Shown: piece after piece, positions 43,681-52,730 of the stretch | Layout: every line of letters starts with the position of its first letter | Position numbering within the stretch: position 1 is the stretch's first letter | DNA from: Thiogranum longum | GTDB lineage: Bacteria > Pseudomonadota > Gammaproteobacteria > DSM-19610 | Assembly (NCBI RefSeq): GCF_004339085.1 | Contig: NZ_SMFX01000001.1 | Location: 2,263,253-2,327,252, forward strand | Length of the DNA: 64,000 nucleotides | Reading direction: 5' to 3' | Notes under the pieces: model-generated | What the model was told of the DNA's origin: nothing | Database searches by the model: none | Seen by the model: the letters and a program-made list of their open reading frames with translations, nothing else | Position numbers and translations under genes: made by a program

Positions 43681-44220
43681 TTATATTCTCTGGTTATTTA
43701 CATCCGGGTCCGGTGCGGTGGCATGCCATTCGGCATCACCGACCCGCTCCAGACCAACATCACTGACGGTATTGCACAAGGCCTGTACCTCACCCAGCCC
43801 CGGTACCAACAGCTGAGGTGCGACCTCGGCCAGTGGCGCCAGTACAAAATTACGCTCGACCATACCGGGGTGCGGTACCTTCAGTCCCGGGGTTTCAATA
43901 CGCTCATCACCATACAGCAGAATATCCAGGTCGAGGGTACGCGGCCCCCAGTGCTCGCCCCGCACCCGCCGGTGAGCCTGCTCGATCGCCTGCAAGAGGT
44001 CCAGCAATGCCGCGGCCGGCAACGCGGTTGCCAGCCCTGCCACGGCGTTGATGTAGTCCGGCTGGTCCTGCGGTCCCATGGGCGCACTGCGGTATAAACC
44101 GGAGCACACCAGCAAGCGGGACCGGGGTAACTGGTCCAGCTCCGCCAGTGCGTTATTGACCTGTCTGGCGGGATCGTTCAGGTTACTGCCGAGTCCGATC
44201 CACGCCACGATTTCAGTCAT
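43681..44220 (-). CDS. folK: 2-amino-4-hydroxy-6-hydroxymethyldihydropteridine pyrophosphokinase
   Basis: A 179-residue HPPK with IGLGSNLND at the start, the metal-binding GPRTLDLDILLYGD in the middle and VPHPGMVERNFVLAPL near the end. It activates the pterin for folate synthesis. It starts inside the pcnB 3' end (overlap of eight bases). Confidence 0.95.
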   Translation of the reverse strand: MTEIVAWIGLGSNLNDPARQVNNALAELDQLPRSRLLVCSGLYRSAPMGPQDQPDYINAVAGLATALPAAALLDLLQAIEQAHRRVRGEHWGPRTLDLDILLYGDERIETPGLKVPHPGMVERNFVLAPLAEVAPQLLVPGLGEVQALCNTVSDVGLERVGDAEWHATAPDPDVNNQRI

Positions 44221-45598
44221 CGCTGCTGCTGGCCGGCTTCTTTTTCCGACGACGGCGACGCTTGCGCGTTGGTGCAGGCTCGACTTTTTTCGCCTGCTCG
44301 ACCGGGTTCAACTGCTGGAAGTCGGTCCACCATTCCGCCAGTTCCCTCGGCGCTTCACCGACCTCTGCTCGCAACAACAGGAAATCATAGGCGGCCCGGA
44401 AGCGCGGGTGTTCCAGCATCCGGTACGGTGCCTTGCCACGGCGTTTCTCCAGCCGTTGTTGCAGCAACCAGATTTCTCTCATGGGGAAACTGAAGCGCTT
44501 GGGCAGTGAAGTCGCCTGTACCTGGGCAACCGTAATTTCGTTTCCGGCAATCTGCGCAGCTTCCAGCGCTGAGGCGCCCTGGTCGATCAGTTCCTGTGTA
44601 CGCAGCCGTACCGGTTCCCACAACAGGGCGGCGTACAGGAAGGCCGGTGTAACCGGTTTACCCTCGGCCAGGCGCGTGTCGGTATTCTCCAGCGCACGGG
44701 CCACGAAGGTAATCGGAAAACCTTCCTCTTCGTGACTCAACACCTCGTCAGTCATCGGGAACAGGTACTGGAACAGGTCATAGTGGCGCAGCAGTTCAAA
44801 GGTGGAGAGCGCACAGCCACCGAGGAACAGTTTCAGCACTTCCTCGAATAATCGCGCTGATGGAATATCTTCCAGCAGCACACCCAGCTCTTGCATGGGT
44901 GTTTCGGTATCCGGGTGAACGCGGAACCCCAGCTTGGCGGCGAAACGTACGGCGCGCAACATGCGCACCGGGTCTTCGCGGTAACGCTGCTCAGGATCGC
45001 CAATCAGTTTCAGGGTACCCGCCCTGAGATCCTCCAGCCCGCCCACATAATCGACAACCGAAAAATCCTTGATATCGTAGTACAGCGCATTGATGGTGAA
45101 GTCGCGCCGCCAGGCATCCTCTTCCAGGCTGCCGAACACATTGTCGCGCAAAATGCGGCCTTCCTCGGAATGGGCGCTGTCGTTGTCCTCGTCGGACTGC
45201 TCGTCGTGGCGGGCGCGGAAGGTCGCGACCTCGATTACCTCGCGGCCAAAACGCACGTGCGCCAGCCGGAAGCGCCGACCAATCAAACGACAACTTCGGA
45301 ACAGCCGGCGGATCTCCTCCGGCGTGGCATCGGTGGTGACATCGAAATCCTTGGGTTCGCGTCCCAGCAGCAGGTCGCGCACCCCGCCACCCACCAGGAA
45401 GCTCTGGTAACCCGCTTCTTTCAATCCATACAACACCTTGAGCGCGGCCGAACTGATGCTGGCGCGCGAAATACTGTGCTCCGGCCGGGGAATGGTAACG
45501 GGCTGACTGCTGTCGGGCGCGATATCGCCTTGATTATTCACTCTAATTGCTTGTCCCTGAATCGCTTGCGCGTATAATAGCACCGCTGTCAGATCCAT
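44213..45598 (-). CDS. pcnB: Poly(A) polymerase I
   Basis: About 461 residues: catalytic head LVGGGVRDLLLGREPKDFDV with the DxD pair, a following RFRLAHVRFG and a helical neck, and a basic C-terminus RKRRRRRKKK. It adds poly(A) to RNA ends. The start is open: ATG at 45598, which crosses the opposite-strand tRNA-Glu promoter, or GTG at 45541, which gives a protein 19 residues shorter. Both keep the whole catalytic domain. Confidence 0.93.
   Translation of the reverse strand: MDLTAVLLYAQAIQGQAIRVNNQGDIAPDSSQPVTIPRPEHSISRASISSAALKVLYGLKEAGYQSFLVGGGVRDLLLGREPKDFDVTTDATPEEIRRLFRSCRLIGRRFRLAHVRFGREVIEVATFRARHDEQSDEDNDSAHSEEGRILRDNVFGSLEEDAWRRDFTINALYYDIKDFSVVDYVGGLEDLRAGTLKLIGDPEQRYREDPVRMLRAVRFAAKLGFRVHPDTETPMQELGVLLEDIPSARLFEEVLKLFLGGCALSTFELLRHYDLFQYLFPMTDEVLSHEEEGFPITFVARALENTDTRLAEGKPVTPAFLYAALLWEPVRLRTQELIDQGASALEAAQIAGNEITVAQVQATSLPKRFSFPMREIWLLQQRLEKRRGKAPYRMLEHPRFRAAYDFLLLRAEVGEAPRELAEWWTDFQQLNPVEQAKKVEPAPTRKRRRRRKKKPASSSDD
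45551..45578 (+). promoter_or_regulatory. Promoter of tRNA-Glu
   Basis: TTGTCC (45551-45556) and a consensus TATAAT (45573-45578) with a 16-base spacer, 33 bases before the tRNA. It lies inside the 5' end of pcnB on the other strand. Confidence 0.65.
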
Positions 45599-45611
45599 TC
45601 AGCGTTCTTTA

Positions 45612-45686
45612 GCTCCCTTCGTCTAGCGGTCAGGACACTGGCCTCTCACGCCGGTAACAGGGGTTCGATTCCCCTAGGGAGCACCA
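45612..45686 (+). tRNA. tRNA-Glu (anticodon CTC)
   Basis: A 75-base cloverleaf with acceptor GCTCCCT/AGGGAGC, anticodon stem CTGGC/GCCGG around CTCTCAC (anticodon CTC, reads GAG), T-arm AGGGG TTCGATT CCCCT and encoded CCA. Confidence 0.95.
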
Positions 45687-45717
45687 ATCATCCCACGCAG
45701 GCAGGCAAGCCTGCGAC

Positions 45718-46050
45718 TCAGTAGCGCGAAGCCTCCGTCAGTACCTTCATCACCTCGTTGAGCGAGGCTTCTTCGTTATCAATAAAGCACACCAGGTTAC
45801 CGACGCTGCAAACCGTCGCTTTTGCCCCGCGCACCGTCCAGCCTCCCGGCGGTGTCCAGCCGGGTATACCGGTGAACATCGAAAACTGGTCGGTGTTGCC
45901 CTGCACCATACGCTTGTAGTCGTGCGCAAACTTGGCGAGGCGCTCCATCATGTCGTCACCGAACATGCCGTAACCTTCCACCAGCGCGCCGTCATCGCGG
46001 AAGTGGCAAACGACAAATACACCGTCAAGCGCGAGTAGTTGCTTGATCAT
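45718..46050 (-). CDS. DUF2173-like small protein, copy 1
   Basis: A 110-residue soluble protein starting MIKQLLALDGVFVVC and ending near GWTVRGAKATVCSVG ... NEVMKVL. Its layout (N-terminal helix, strands, long helix, strands) recalls Roadblock/LC7-like folds of DUF2173. It is the last of three adjacent genes with related sequence; the first and third share the block 'GW.VRG...VC.V.N...F..NE...LN.VMK'. Function is unknown; such proteins are seen in sulfur-oxidising proteobacteria (family knowledge, not proven here). Confidence 0.7.
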   Translation of the reverse strand: MIKQLLALDGVFVVCHFRDDGALVEGYGMFGDDMMERLAKFAHDYKRMVQGNTDQFSMFTGIPGWTPPGGWTVRGAKATVCSVGNLVCFIDNEEASLNEVMKVLTEASRY

Positions 46051-46059
46051 GGGCTGCGC

Positions 46060-46398
46060 TCAACTGTCCAGCGCGGCATAAGCCGCTTCAAAATCACACG
46101 CATCGTTACGCAGCACTACGCCACGTTGACCGTTCCCAACGGCAGACCATTCCAGGCCCACCAGGGTGAATCCCTGTACAGGATAGAACCCGCCCTGCCC
46201 GGTGGTCTTCTCCCAGCCACGCGCCTGCATGGTGGCGATGGCGATATTGGCAATGAACACGTGCGCCAGAAGATCCAGCGCATCGGGTGTCAGGTTCGAG
46301 TCATCGGAGATGCGGTGGTTGGTCAGCTCTCCGGTATCCGAAAATTCAAATGCAGCGGCAGCGCCGTGCAGGTTCATCAGGTTATCAAGACTGCTCAT
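46060..46398 (-). CDS. DUF2173-like small protein, copy 2
   Basis: A 112-residue relative of its neighbours but more diverged: MSSLDNLMNLHGAAAAFEF at the start and GFYPVQGFTLVGLEWSAVG ... RNDACDFEAAY at the end. No Cys in the strand where the other two have it. It lies nine bases before copy 1 and 89 bases after copy 3, so all three are likely one transcript. Confidence 0.68.
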   Translation of the reverse strand: MSSLDNLMNLHGAAAAFEFSDTGELTNHRISDDSNLTPDALDLLAHVFIANIAIATMQARGWEKTTGQGGFYPVQGFTLVGLEWSAVGNGQRGVVLRNDACDFEAAYAALDS

Positions 46399-46444
46399 CG
46401 TTATTCTCCAACTACCCAGGTAACCTCTGATTATTTCAGAATTT

Positions 46445-46469
46445 GCGTCACTGCGTTCCTCGCAATGAC
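46445..46469. repeat. Half-copy of the GTCATTGCG dispersed repeat
   Basis: The reverse complement matches 10322-10346 over 25 bases with two mismatches. It lies between DUF2173-like copies 2 and 3. Confidence 0.6.
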
Positions 46470-46487
46470 AAATTAATCAGGGGCTCC

Positions 46488-46841
46488 CTAGATCATTTTC
46501 TCTACATCAGCAAGTTTGTCCTGCATTTTCTTCATCACCCGGTTCAACAAACCGGCCTCGTTCTGCAGGAAACAAAACACATTGGCTACCACGCACACGC
46601 TGAACCGGGGACCGCGCACCATCCAGCCATGCGCTGGATCAAACGGGCAATTCTCGCTGTTGGCACAGAGAATTTCCGTCTGCATGTGGGTTCCCATGGT
46701 GGTTGCGCGGCACATGATAGACGCCATACGTGCCATCTCGTCATTCAGCTGGCCCTTGTAGTTATAGCGATCCCCGCGGTAGGCATACTCACCTGCCGCA
46801 ATCACGCCGGGGATATCCGCCAGCTCGGCATAGACACTCAT
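46488..46841 (-). CDS. DUF2173-like small protein, copy 3 (first in operon)
   Basis: About 117 residues from the ATG at 46841, which has GAAGGAG nine bases upstream; the frame extends to 46919. It begins MSVYAELADIPGVIAAGEYA and ends FCFLQNEAGLLNRVMKKMQ. It carries extra cysteines (CRAT, CANSENC) absent from the other two copies, which could bind a metal or form disulfides. Confidence 0.7.
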   Translation of the reverse strand: MSVYAELADIPGVIAAGEYAYRGDRYNYKGQLNDEMARMASIMCRATTMGTHMQTEILCANSENCPFDPAHGWMVRGPRFSVCVVANVFCFLQNEAGLLNRVMKKMQDKLADVEKMI

Positions 46842-47090
46842 CCAGATACTCCTTCGTGCTTTTGTTGTTTTCCCGCCTTGCGGCGAACCCGTCAGGGGTA
46901 TGCTTTTTTTAATGCACACACCCTATGAGGGTTTCATAGCACAGCAAACCCTGCTTGTCACCGTTGCAGCAAGCGTGCCAGAGGTCGTACATTAGTGACA
47001 TACCTTACGAGTGGCCGCCATTCCGAAGTGGCCGGCATGACGGATAAACCAGACGTTACCGGAACTTACCGCTGACAAATCAGGACAAGC

Positions 47091-47549
47091 ATGCCCGACT
47101 CCTCGCACCAGCCGCGGCCCGCCGGACTTTTTCGCCGGCTTGCGGCATTACTCTATGATTCGCTACTGCTGCTGGCTATTGTATTTATTGCCACAGCAAT
47201 CCTGTTACCGCTTACCGGCGGCGAGGCCATCCAGCACAACCCGTTTCTGACAACCTACCTGCTGTTTATCAGCTTTTTCTTCTACAGCTGGTTCTGGATG
47301 CATGGCGGTCAGACGCTCGGAATGCGCAGCTGGAGGCTCCAGTTACGCAATATCAACCCTGGCCCGATCACCTTGTGGCAGGCGCTGTTACGTTTCCTGG
47401 TCGCGATTCCTTCCGCCCTGCTGCTGGGTGTTGGTTACCTGTGGATGCTGATCGACCGCGACAAACTCACCTGGCATGACCGCTATTCGGAAACCCGTAT
47501 CGTGCAACTCGACCAGAACCCGCACCCCGGCCGAAAACAGAAGAAGTAA
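47091..47549 (+). CDS. RDD-family membrane protein
   Basis: A 152-residue protein with three membrane segments and the RDD pattern: RRLAALLYDSLLLL near the start, QTLGMRSWRLQLR in the middle and LIDRDKLTWHDRYSET at the end. RDD proteins are small inner-membrane proteins of mostly unknown role; some are transport-related. Confidence 0.85.
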   Translation: MPDSSHQPRPAGLFRRLAALLYDSLLLLAIVFIATAILLPLTGGEAIQHNPFLTTYLLFISFFFYSWFWMHGGQTLGMRSWRLQLRNINPGPITLWQALLRFLVAIPSALLLGVGYLWMLIDRDKLTWHDRYSETRIVQLDQNPHPGRKQKK

Positions 47550-47594
47550 ACGTACCGGTGAGTACTCCTTTCACACTAACAGGGGGTGTTTCAA

Positions 47595-48650
47595 TCAGGT
47601 CGTGCGTCGTACCAGGACCAGGGCAACCGCGAATACCAGCAACGAAGGCATCACGGCGGCAATCCATGGTGGACCGCCATACACCAGTCCGATATGCGCC
47701 GCCATGTCGCTACCGAGCTTGAACAATAATCCGGTTATCACGCCGGCAAGTACTCTCAGACCTACACCATGACGACCCAGCGGCCCCAGCACCATCCCCA
47801 TCGACAACATCAACATCGCCAGTACAGCCAGCGGCGCTGTCAGACGTTGCCAGAATGCCAGGCGGTAGCGTTCAACCTGCATACCTGCCTGCTCCAGCCC
47901 TTCGATATACTGCTTCAGTTCCGGTAGTGAAAAAGCTTCGGACCGGTGTACCAGTAAACGCGCCAGTTGCGGATCGACCAGTTCAACGCCCGTCACGTTA
48001 TCCCTGGACTCCACCAAGACATGCTGACCATCAAAACGGGTGCGGTGGAGTTTTTCCAGGTTCCAGCCTTTTGCACCATATACAGCATGCTCAATAACAC
48101 TGGCTGCAAGCAATTGCGGTTGTGCATCGAGAGTATAGATATGAATATCGGACAGGCTGCCGTCTGCCTCTGTACGCCCGACCCGGATCATCTGTTGGCC
48201 CTTGCGCACCCAGAAACCGCCGCCACCCTGGACGGCTACATCGTCAAAAATCGCCTGGGCGCGAAGAGCGGTTGCAGCCCGGCTGGCCGGCGGGGCAACC
48301 ATTTCACCCAGCGGCAATACAAATACCAGCATGATTATCCCGGCCAGCAAGACTGATACCCCGAGGCGTATCTGCGAGCAGCCGGCCAGCCGGAACGCAT
48401 TCAGCTCACCCTGCGCCGCAAGGTTACCAAGTCCCAGCAGGGTACCGATCAACACCGCCATCGGGAAGGACTGCCAGGCCCTGGCCGGCAACGAAAACAA
48501 CACGAACAATATCGCGTCCAGCCAGCCGTAATGGCCACGACCCATGTCGCCGAGTTCACCAAGCAAGCTGAACACCGCCTCGAGCACCACGACCACCAGC
48601 CAGGCAAGAAATGTCGCCGACATCAATGTACGTGCAATATAGCGGTCCAT
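47595..48650 (-). CDS. lptG: LPS export permease LptG
   Basis: About 351 residues from the ATG at 48650, five bases after the lptF stop. Three N-terminal membrane segments, a periplasmic jellyroll (about 140-265) and three C-terminal segments. It begins MDRYIARTLMSATFLAW, the LptG-type start. It pairs with LptF and the LptB ATPase to extract LPS from the inner membrane. lptB is not in the window. Confidence 0.92.
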   Translation of the reverse strand: MDRYIARTLMSATFLAWLVVVVLEAVFSLLGELGDMGRGHYGWLDAILFVLFSLPARAWQSFPMAVLIGTLLGLGNLAAQGELNAFRLAGCSQIRLGVSVLLAGIIMLVFVLPLGEMVAPPASRAATALRAQAIFDDVAVQGGGGFWVRKGQQMIRVGRTEADGSLSDIHIYTLDAQPQLLAASVIEHAVYGAKGWNLEKLHRTRFDGQHVLVESRDNVTGVELVDPQLARLLVHRSEAFSLPELKQYIEGLEQAGMQVERYRLAFWQRLTAPLAVLAMLMLSMGMVLGPLGRHGVGLRVLAGVITGLLFKLGSDMAAHIGLVYGGPPWIAAVMPSLLVFAVALVLVRRTT

Positions 48651-48655
48651 GCGCT

Positions 48656-49717
48656 TCAAGGTGCGAACCGCCGATGCAGAAACACCACCACGGCCGCCAG
48701 CGCCAGCACAACTGCATGTACCCACCACAGACCCAGGGCGGCAGGCAACCTGCCCTGCTCGATCCACAGGTGGCCGACACCCAGTAAATTAAAATATACC
48801 GCAAATAGCAATAGCCCGAGCCAGAGCGGTGTATAGCGACTGGCTGCGGGACGGTAGCGCGCCAGTGGAACGGCAATCAGCGCCAGCACCAGTACACTCA
48901 CCGGCCTGGCGACACGCATGGCCAGTTCGGCACGTGCTGCCGGTGAACTGTCACCGATGAGCGCAGGGGTTGGCACGGCATCCTGCTTGTCCGGCACAGT
49001 GATGTGAGAGGGATCGAGACGAATCCGGTAGTCTTTGAAGTGCAGACGGCGATAGTCCGACTGCCCGGCCCTGCCGTCATACTGGTAACCCTCACCAAGC
49101 ACCAGGTAACGGCCATTTTTGTCCGTTTCAACCGAGGCGCGTTGTGCCACCAGGACTTGCGGACGTGACGGCCTGTCGACATGGATAAAAATGCCTTCCA
49201 GTGAACCCGGGGCTGTGCCGGTGCGCCGGGCGTAGACGGTCCATTTGCCACCACGCAGGAAATTGAAATGGCCCGGTGCCAGTGCAGAAGCATCCAGGCG
49301 CTGTTCCGCCGCTGCGCGCAGATGGTATCCCTGTGCTGCGGTCTGCGGTACCAGCCAGGCGCTCAATACCGCCACCAGCAATGCCACCAGCAATGCCGGC
49401 GCCGCGAATGCCCGGTACCACTGCCACGGCCCGACGCCGCTGGCGGCCAGCGCCAGCGCCTCGCTGTCGTGGTTCAATCGTCCCAGCAACCACAGCAGTG
49501 CCAGAAACAGGGTCAGGGGCAACAAAAACACAAAAATTCCTACCGACTTCAGGCCCAGTAACCACAACACTGTGTCGGCCGGAATACGCCCGCTGGCAGC
49601 CTGCCCGAGGTACAATGAAAAGCGTGCTGCCAACAGCACCAGCCACAGCACCAGCGTGAATGCCAGCCAGTAGCGCAGCAGTTCACGGCCGAGATAGCGA
49701 TGCATGACGCAAGACAT
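48656..49717 (-). CDS. lptF: LPS export permease LptF
   Basis: About 353 residues with the same architecture as LptG: RYLGRELLRYWLAFTL at the start, a periplasmic domain (FNFLRGGKWTVYAR, DRPSRPQVLVAQ) and C-terminal membrane segments. Start chosen at the ATG at 49717 (AGGAAAA upstream); an ATG at 49705 is also possible. It is divergent from pepA, the usual arrangement in gammaproteobacteria. Confidence 0.92.
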   Translation of the reverse strand: MSCVMHRYLGRELLRYWLAFTLVLWLVLLAARFSLYLGQAASGRIPADTVLWLLGLKSVGIFVFLLPLTLFLALLWLLGRLNHDSEALALAASGVGPWQWYRAFAAPALLVALLVAVLSAWLVPQTAAQGYHLRAAAEQRLDASALAPGHFNFLRGGKWTVYARRTGTAPGSLEGIFIHVDRPSRPQVLVAQRASVETDKNGRYLVLGEGYQYDGRAGQSDYRRLHFKDYRIRLDPSHITVPDKQDAVPTPALIGDSSPAARAELAMRVARPVSVLVLALIAVPLARYRPAASRYTPLWLGLLLFAVYFNLLGVGHLWIEQGRLPAALGLWWVHAVVLALAAVVVFLHRRFAP

Positions 49718-49839
49718 GGTGTGTGACTTTTTTCCTGTGTGGCCTGTGCGGCATTTCAAATACACGCCCGGCCTGTTAAATTTGCGCGATACCGATAATC
49801 CAGCATAACGCAACGAAATTCCAACCGAGGGAGCAGTTC

Positions 49840-51342
49840 ATGGACTTCAACGCCAAAACCGGTGACGCCGACAAACTGGCAAGCAGCTGTGTAGTTGTCG
49901 CCGTATCATCGCCACGCCGGCTTTCTGCAGCGGCCACCCGGCTCGACAAGGCCAGCAGAGGACAGATCAGTACCTTGATCAGACAGGGTGATATTGATAC
50001 CGGCTGTGGTGCTACCACACTGATTCACAACCCGGCCGGCCGGGTCAAGGCAAAACGTATCCTCGTTGTGGGTTGTGGCAAGGATAAAATACTGTCTCCG
50101 CAGGCCTTCAACAAGATTGCCTCGGCAGCTGCCTGCGCCGTTCAGCGCAGCGGTGCCACCGACGCCGCCAGCTGGTTGACCGAAATCGAAGTAAAAGACC
50201 GCGACAGCTGCTGGAAGGCGCAGCAACTGGCCGCCGCCAGCGAAGACGCCGTTTACCGGTTTGATGAGCTCAAGAGTGACCCCAAACCGCCCAAACGTCC
50301 GCTGCGCCGGCTCAGCGTGGTCAGTGCCGATGGCGAGGAACTGGACACTATCCGGGAAGGTATCCAGGCAGGTGCCGCTGTGGCACACGGCATGAACCTG
50401 GCCCGCACGCTGGGCAACCGCCCGGGCAACTACTGCACTCCGTCTGACCTTGCCGACCAGGCCCTGTCACTTAAAAATGACTTCCCCTCTCTCAAGGTAC
50501 AGGTGCTGGAAGAAAAAGACATGGAAAAACTCGGCATGGGCGCGCTGCTGTCAGTATCGCGCGGCAGTCGTGAGCCGGCCAGGCTGATTGTGATGCAATA
50601 CAACGGTGGGAAAAAAGGCGACAAGCCCACCGTACTGGTCGGTAAGGGCGTCACCTTTGATTCCGGCGGCATCTCCCTCAAACCGGGTGCGGCGATGGAT
50701 GAAATGAAGTTTGATATGTGTGGCGCCGCCAGTGTTTTCGGCACTGTTGCCGCCGTGGTGGAAATGGCGCTGCCGATCAACCTGGTGGGTATCGTACCTT
50801 CCACCGAGAACATGCCCGACGGCCTGGCCACCAAGCCGGGAGATATCGTCACCAGCATGAGCGGACAGACCATCGAGGTGTTGAATACCGATGCCGAAGG
50901 CCGTTTGATCCTCTGCGACGCACTCACCTACGCAGAAAAATTCAATCCCGATGTAGTCATCGACGTAGCCACCCTGACCGGCGCCTGCGTCATTGCACTG
51001 GGCAAACACGCAACAGGCCTGTTCAGTAACGACCAGCCGCTTGCCGACAAGCTCCTGTCTGCCGGACAAACCACCGGTGACCGGGCCTGGCAAATGCCGC
51101 TGTGGGACGAGTACGACGAACAGCTATCCAGCAATTTCGCTGACATGGGCAACATTGGCGGCCGTGATGCCGGCAGTATCACCGCTGCCTGCTTCCTGGC
51201 CCGTTACACCAAAGACTATCGCTGGGCACACCTGGATATTGCCGGTGTAGCCTGGAAATCCGGCAAGGACAAGGGTGCTACCGGACGTCCGGTACCACTG
51301 CTCACGCAGTTCCTGATGGACCGGCTCCATGACGCAGGTTGA
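49840..51342 (+). CDS. pepA: Leucyl aminopeptidase (cytosol aminopeptidase)
   Basis: A 500-residue M17 peptidase with the signature NTDAEGRL at 349-356 and metal-binding VGKGVTFDSGGIS and MKFDMCGAA. It removes N-terminal residues and in some bacteria also binds DNA. A GAGGGAG site precedes the ATG. Overlaps holC by 14 bases. Confidence 0.96.
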   Translation: MDFNAKTGDADKLASSCVVVAVSSPRRLSAAATRLDKASRGQISTLIRQGDIDTGCGATTLIHNPAGRVKAKRILVVGCGKDKILSPQAFNKIASAAACAVQRSGATDAASWLTEIEVKDRDSCWKAQQLAAASEDAVYRFDELKSDPKPPKRPLRRLSVVSADGEELDTIREGIQAGAAVAHGMNLARTLGNRPGNYCTPSDLADQALSLKNDFPSLKVQVLEEKDMEKLGMGALLSVSRGSREPARLIVMQYNGGKKGDKPTVLVGKGVTFDSGGISLKPGAAMDEMKFDMCGAASVFGTVAAVVEMALPINLVGIVPSTENMPDGLATKPGDIVTSMSGQTIEVLNTDAEGRLILCDALTYAEKFNPDVVIDVATLTGACVIALGKHATGLFSNDQPLADKLLSAGQTTGDRAWQMPLWDEYDEQLSSNFADMGNIGGRDAGSITAACFLARYTKDYRWAHLDIAGVAWKSGKDKGATGRPVPLLTQFLMDRLHDAG

Positions 51343-51757
51343 TTTTTACGTCCTGGGTGACAGTGCAGCGCGTTCGCGCTTGCAGTTTGCCTGCCGGCTG
51401 GCCGACAAGGCCTACCGGCTCGGGCACCGTGTGTACATACACACGGAATCTCCCGAACAGACACAGGAACTCGATACTCTGTTATGGACCTTTCAGCAGA
51501 ACAGCTTTGTACCCCACAGCACTACGCAGGATGCCGGCGATACAAAACCGTCTGTATTGCTCAGTCACGATACCGAACCGGAGGCCAGCCAGGTGATGAT
51601 CAACCTGGCGGCGGACGTACCACTTTTTTTCAGCCGCTTTGAACGTGTTGCCGAACTGATCAACGCAGACAATACCGTTCGACAGCAAGGTCGCAGCCGT
51701 TACAGTTTTTACAAGGCACGTGGTTACCCATTACGCACACACGAGATTAAATCCTGA
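51329..51757 (+). CDS. holC: DNA polymerase III chi subunit
   Basis: A 142-residue protein with the HolC pattern: DFYVLGDSAARSRLQFACRL at the start and AADVPLFFSRFERVAELI near the end. It links the clamp loader to SSB. Start lies inside pepA; its last base is the first base of the next gene. Confidence 0.9.
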   Translation: MTQVDFYVLGDSAARSRLQFACRLADKAYRLGHRVYIHTESPEQTQELDTLLWTFQQNSFVPHSTTQDAGDTKPSVLLSHDTEPEASQVMINLAADVPLFFSRFERVAELINADNTVRQQGRSRYSFYKARGYPLRTHEIKS

Positions 51758-52125
51758 TGGAAGAACAATTGCCGAGACTCGATGATGAAGGCGTACCGAT
51801 ACTGGAACATCCTGTAGAACCGCAAAGTCCTGCCACCCGGTCAGCCCCTGCAGGACCGGACCTGACCGACTATGACCTGGTGGAACAGCTACTGGAAACC
51901 GATAATATCCGCGAGCTGGTCAACGACCTGACCGAGGATCTGCGAAAACTGGTCTGCTGGAAAATTGAAGAGGTGCTCAAGGAAGAAGTCATCAAACTGA
52001 TTCACAGCGCAACCGAACAGAGCAGCGAAAAGCTTGGTGAAGACATTCGCACCCAGCTGCAACTCGCATTACCGGAACTGATTGCAAAACTTGCTCAGGA
52101 AAAGCCGGAGCGCGGGGTCACCTGA
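51757..52125 (+). CDS. Small acidic helical protein downstream of holC
   Basis: A 122-residue protein with a Pro-rich, disordered start and a helical remainder (VEQLLETDNIRELVNDL, then LIHSATEQSSEK). It fits the short conserved gene often found between holC and valS; no function is known. It is complete here. Its last 246 coding bases are repeated at 63748-63993. Confidence 0.78.
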   Translation: MEEQLPRLDDEGVPILEHPVEPQSPATRSAPAGPDLTDYDLVEQLLETDNIRELVNDLTEDLRKLVCWKIEEVLKEEVIKLIHSATEQSSEKLGEDIRTQLQLALPELIAKLAQEKPERGVT

Positions 52126-52131
52126 ATACCG
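51880..52131. repeat. Left copy of a 252-bp direct repeat
   Basis: Identical to 63748-63999 except for G/A at 51915 and T/C at 52034 (Leu to Pro in the encoded helix). It spans the 3' end of the small gene and six bases past its stop. No gaps. The repeat brackets 11.6 kb. See the right copy. Confidence 0.97.
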
Positions 52132-52730
52132 CTTGTACCGTGCCACCAAAATACCATTCGGTACGTAACATTCCCGAAAGCGCCTGGCGGTATACCATAG
52201 CTAATGAAATACCGGCCATGGGGTAAATGTAAAATCCCAACCAAAGCTAAACCTTATGTCAGCACAGAGACATATTGTCATGTCATAACTGACAACTCCT
52301 GAATACATTGGCCGGATTTCTTAACATATTCTTAACTAACTGCTTATCATAGGTTTTTCATTGATTTTGGAGTTTCAAAATCAATCTGCTGACAGCATCG
52401 CCAATAATAAATAATTATTACATTATATTATAAATTATTTATATAATTGATATTAAAAGATATTAACGCTTTCTTTACAACTGTAAATTAATTGATATCG
52501 GTTTTTCTTACACATATCCACGACTCATTGCCCAAATCGCCTGTTCAGGGTTTTATGCATCTTACCTCCATGAAATTAATAACAATTATTTAGTTGGCAA
52601 GCAATGTGCTCTATGTAGTTGCCCTGCGGCAAACTGTCGCAAGCGATTATTCAAAGTAATGTACAAACATGACACAAATATAAATTCATGAATACCCAAG
52701 GGATGGGACCTATTTAGGAGTCTTATTGTA
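52132..52730. other. AT-rich non-coding region at the left end of the inserted block
   Basis: About 600 bases without a gene. The stretch 52405-52470 is almost wholly A and T, unlike the neighbouring DNA. It holds an inverted repeat at 52360-52385 and a ribosome-binding site AGGAG ahead of the next ATG. I cannot point to a sure promoter among the many AT-rich candidates. Confidence 0.6.
52360..52385. promoter_or_regulatory. Perfect 10-bp inverted repeat
   Basis: ATTGATTTTG, GAGTTT, CAAAATCAAT. It could be an operator for the downstream secreted protein or a weak hairpin. No T tract follows, so a terminator is less likely. Confidence 0.5.

Noticed and set aside
52405..52470. Replication origin in the AT-rich leader
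   Set aside because: AT richness alone; no DnaA boxes or iterons in view.
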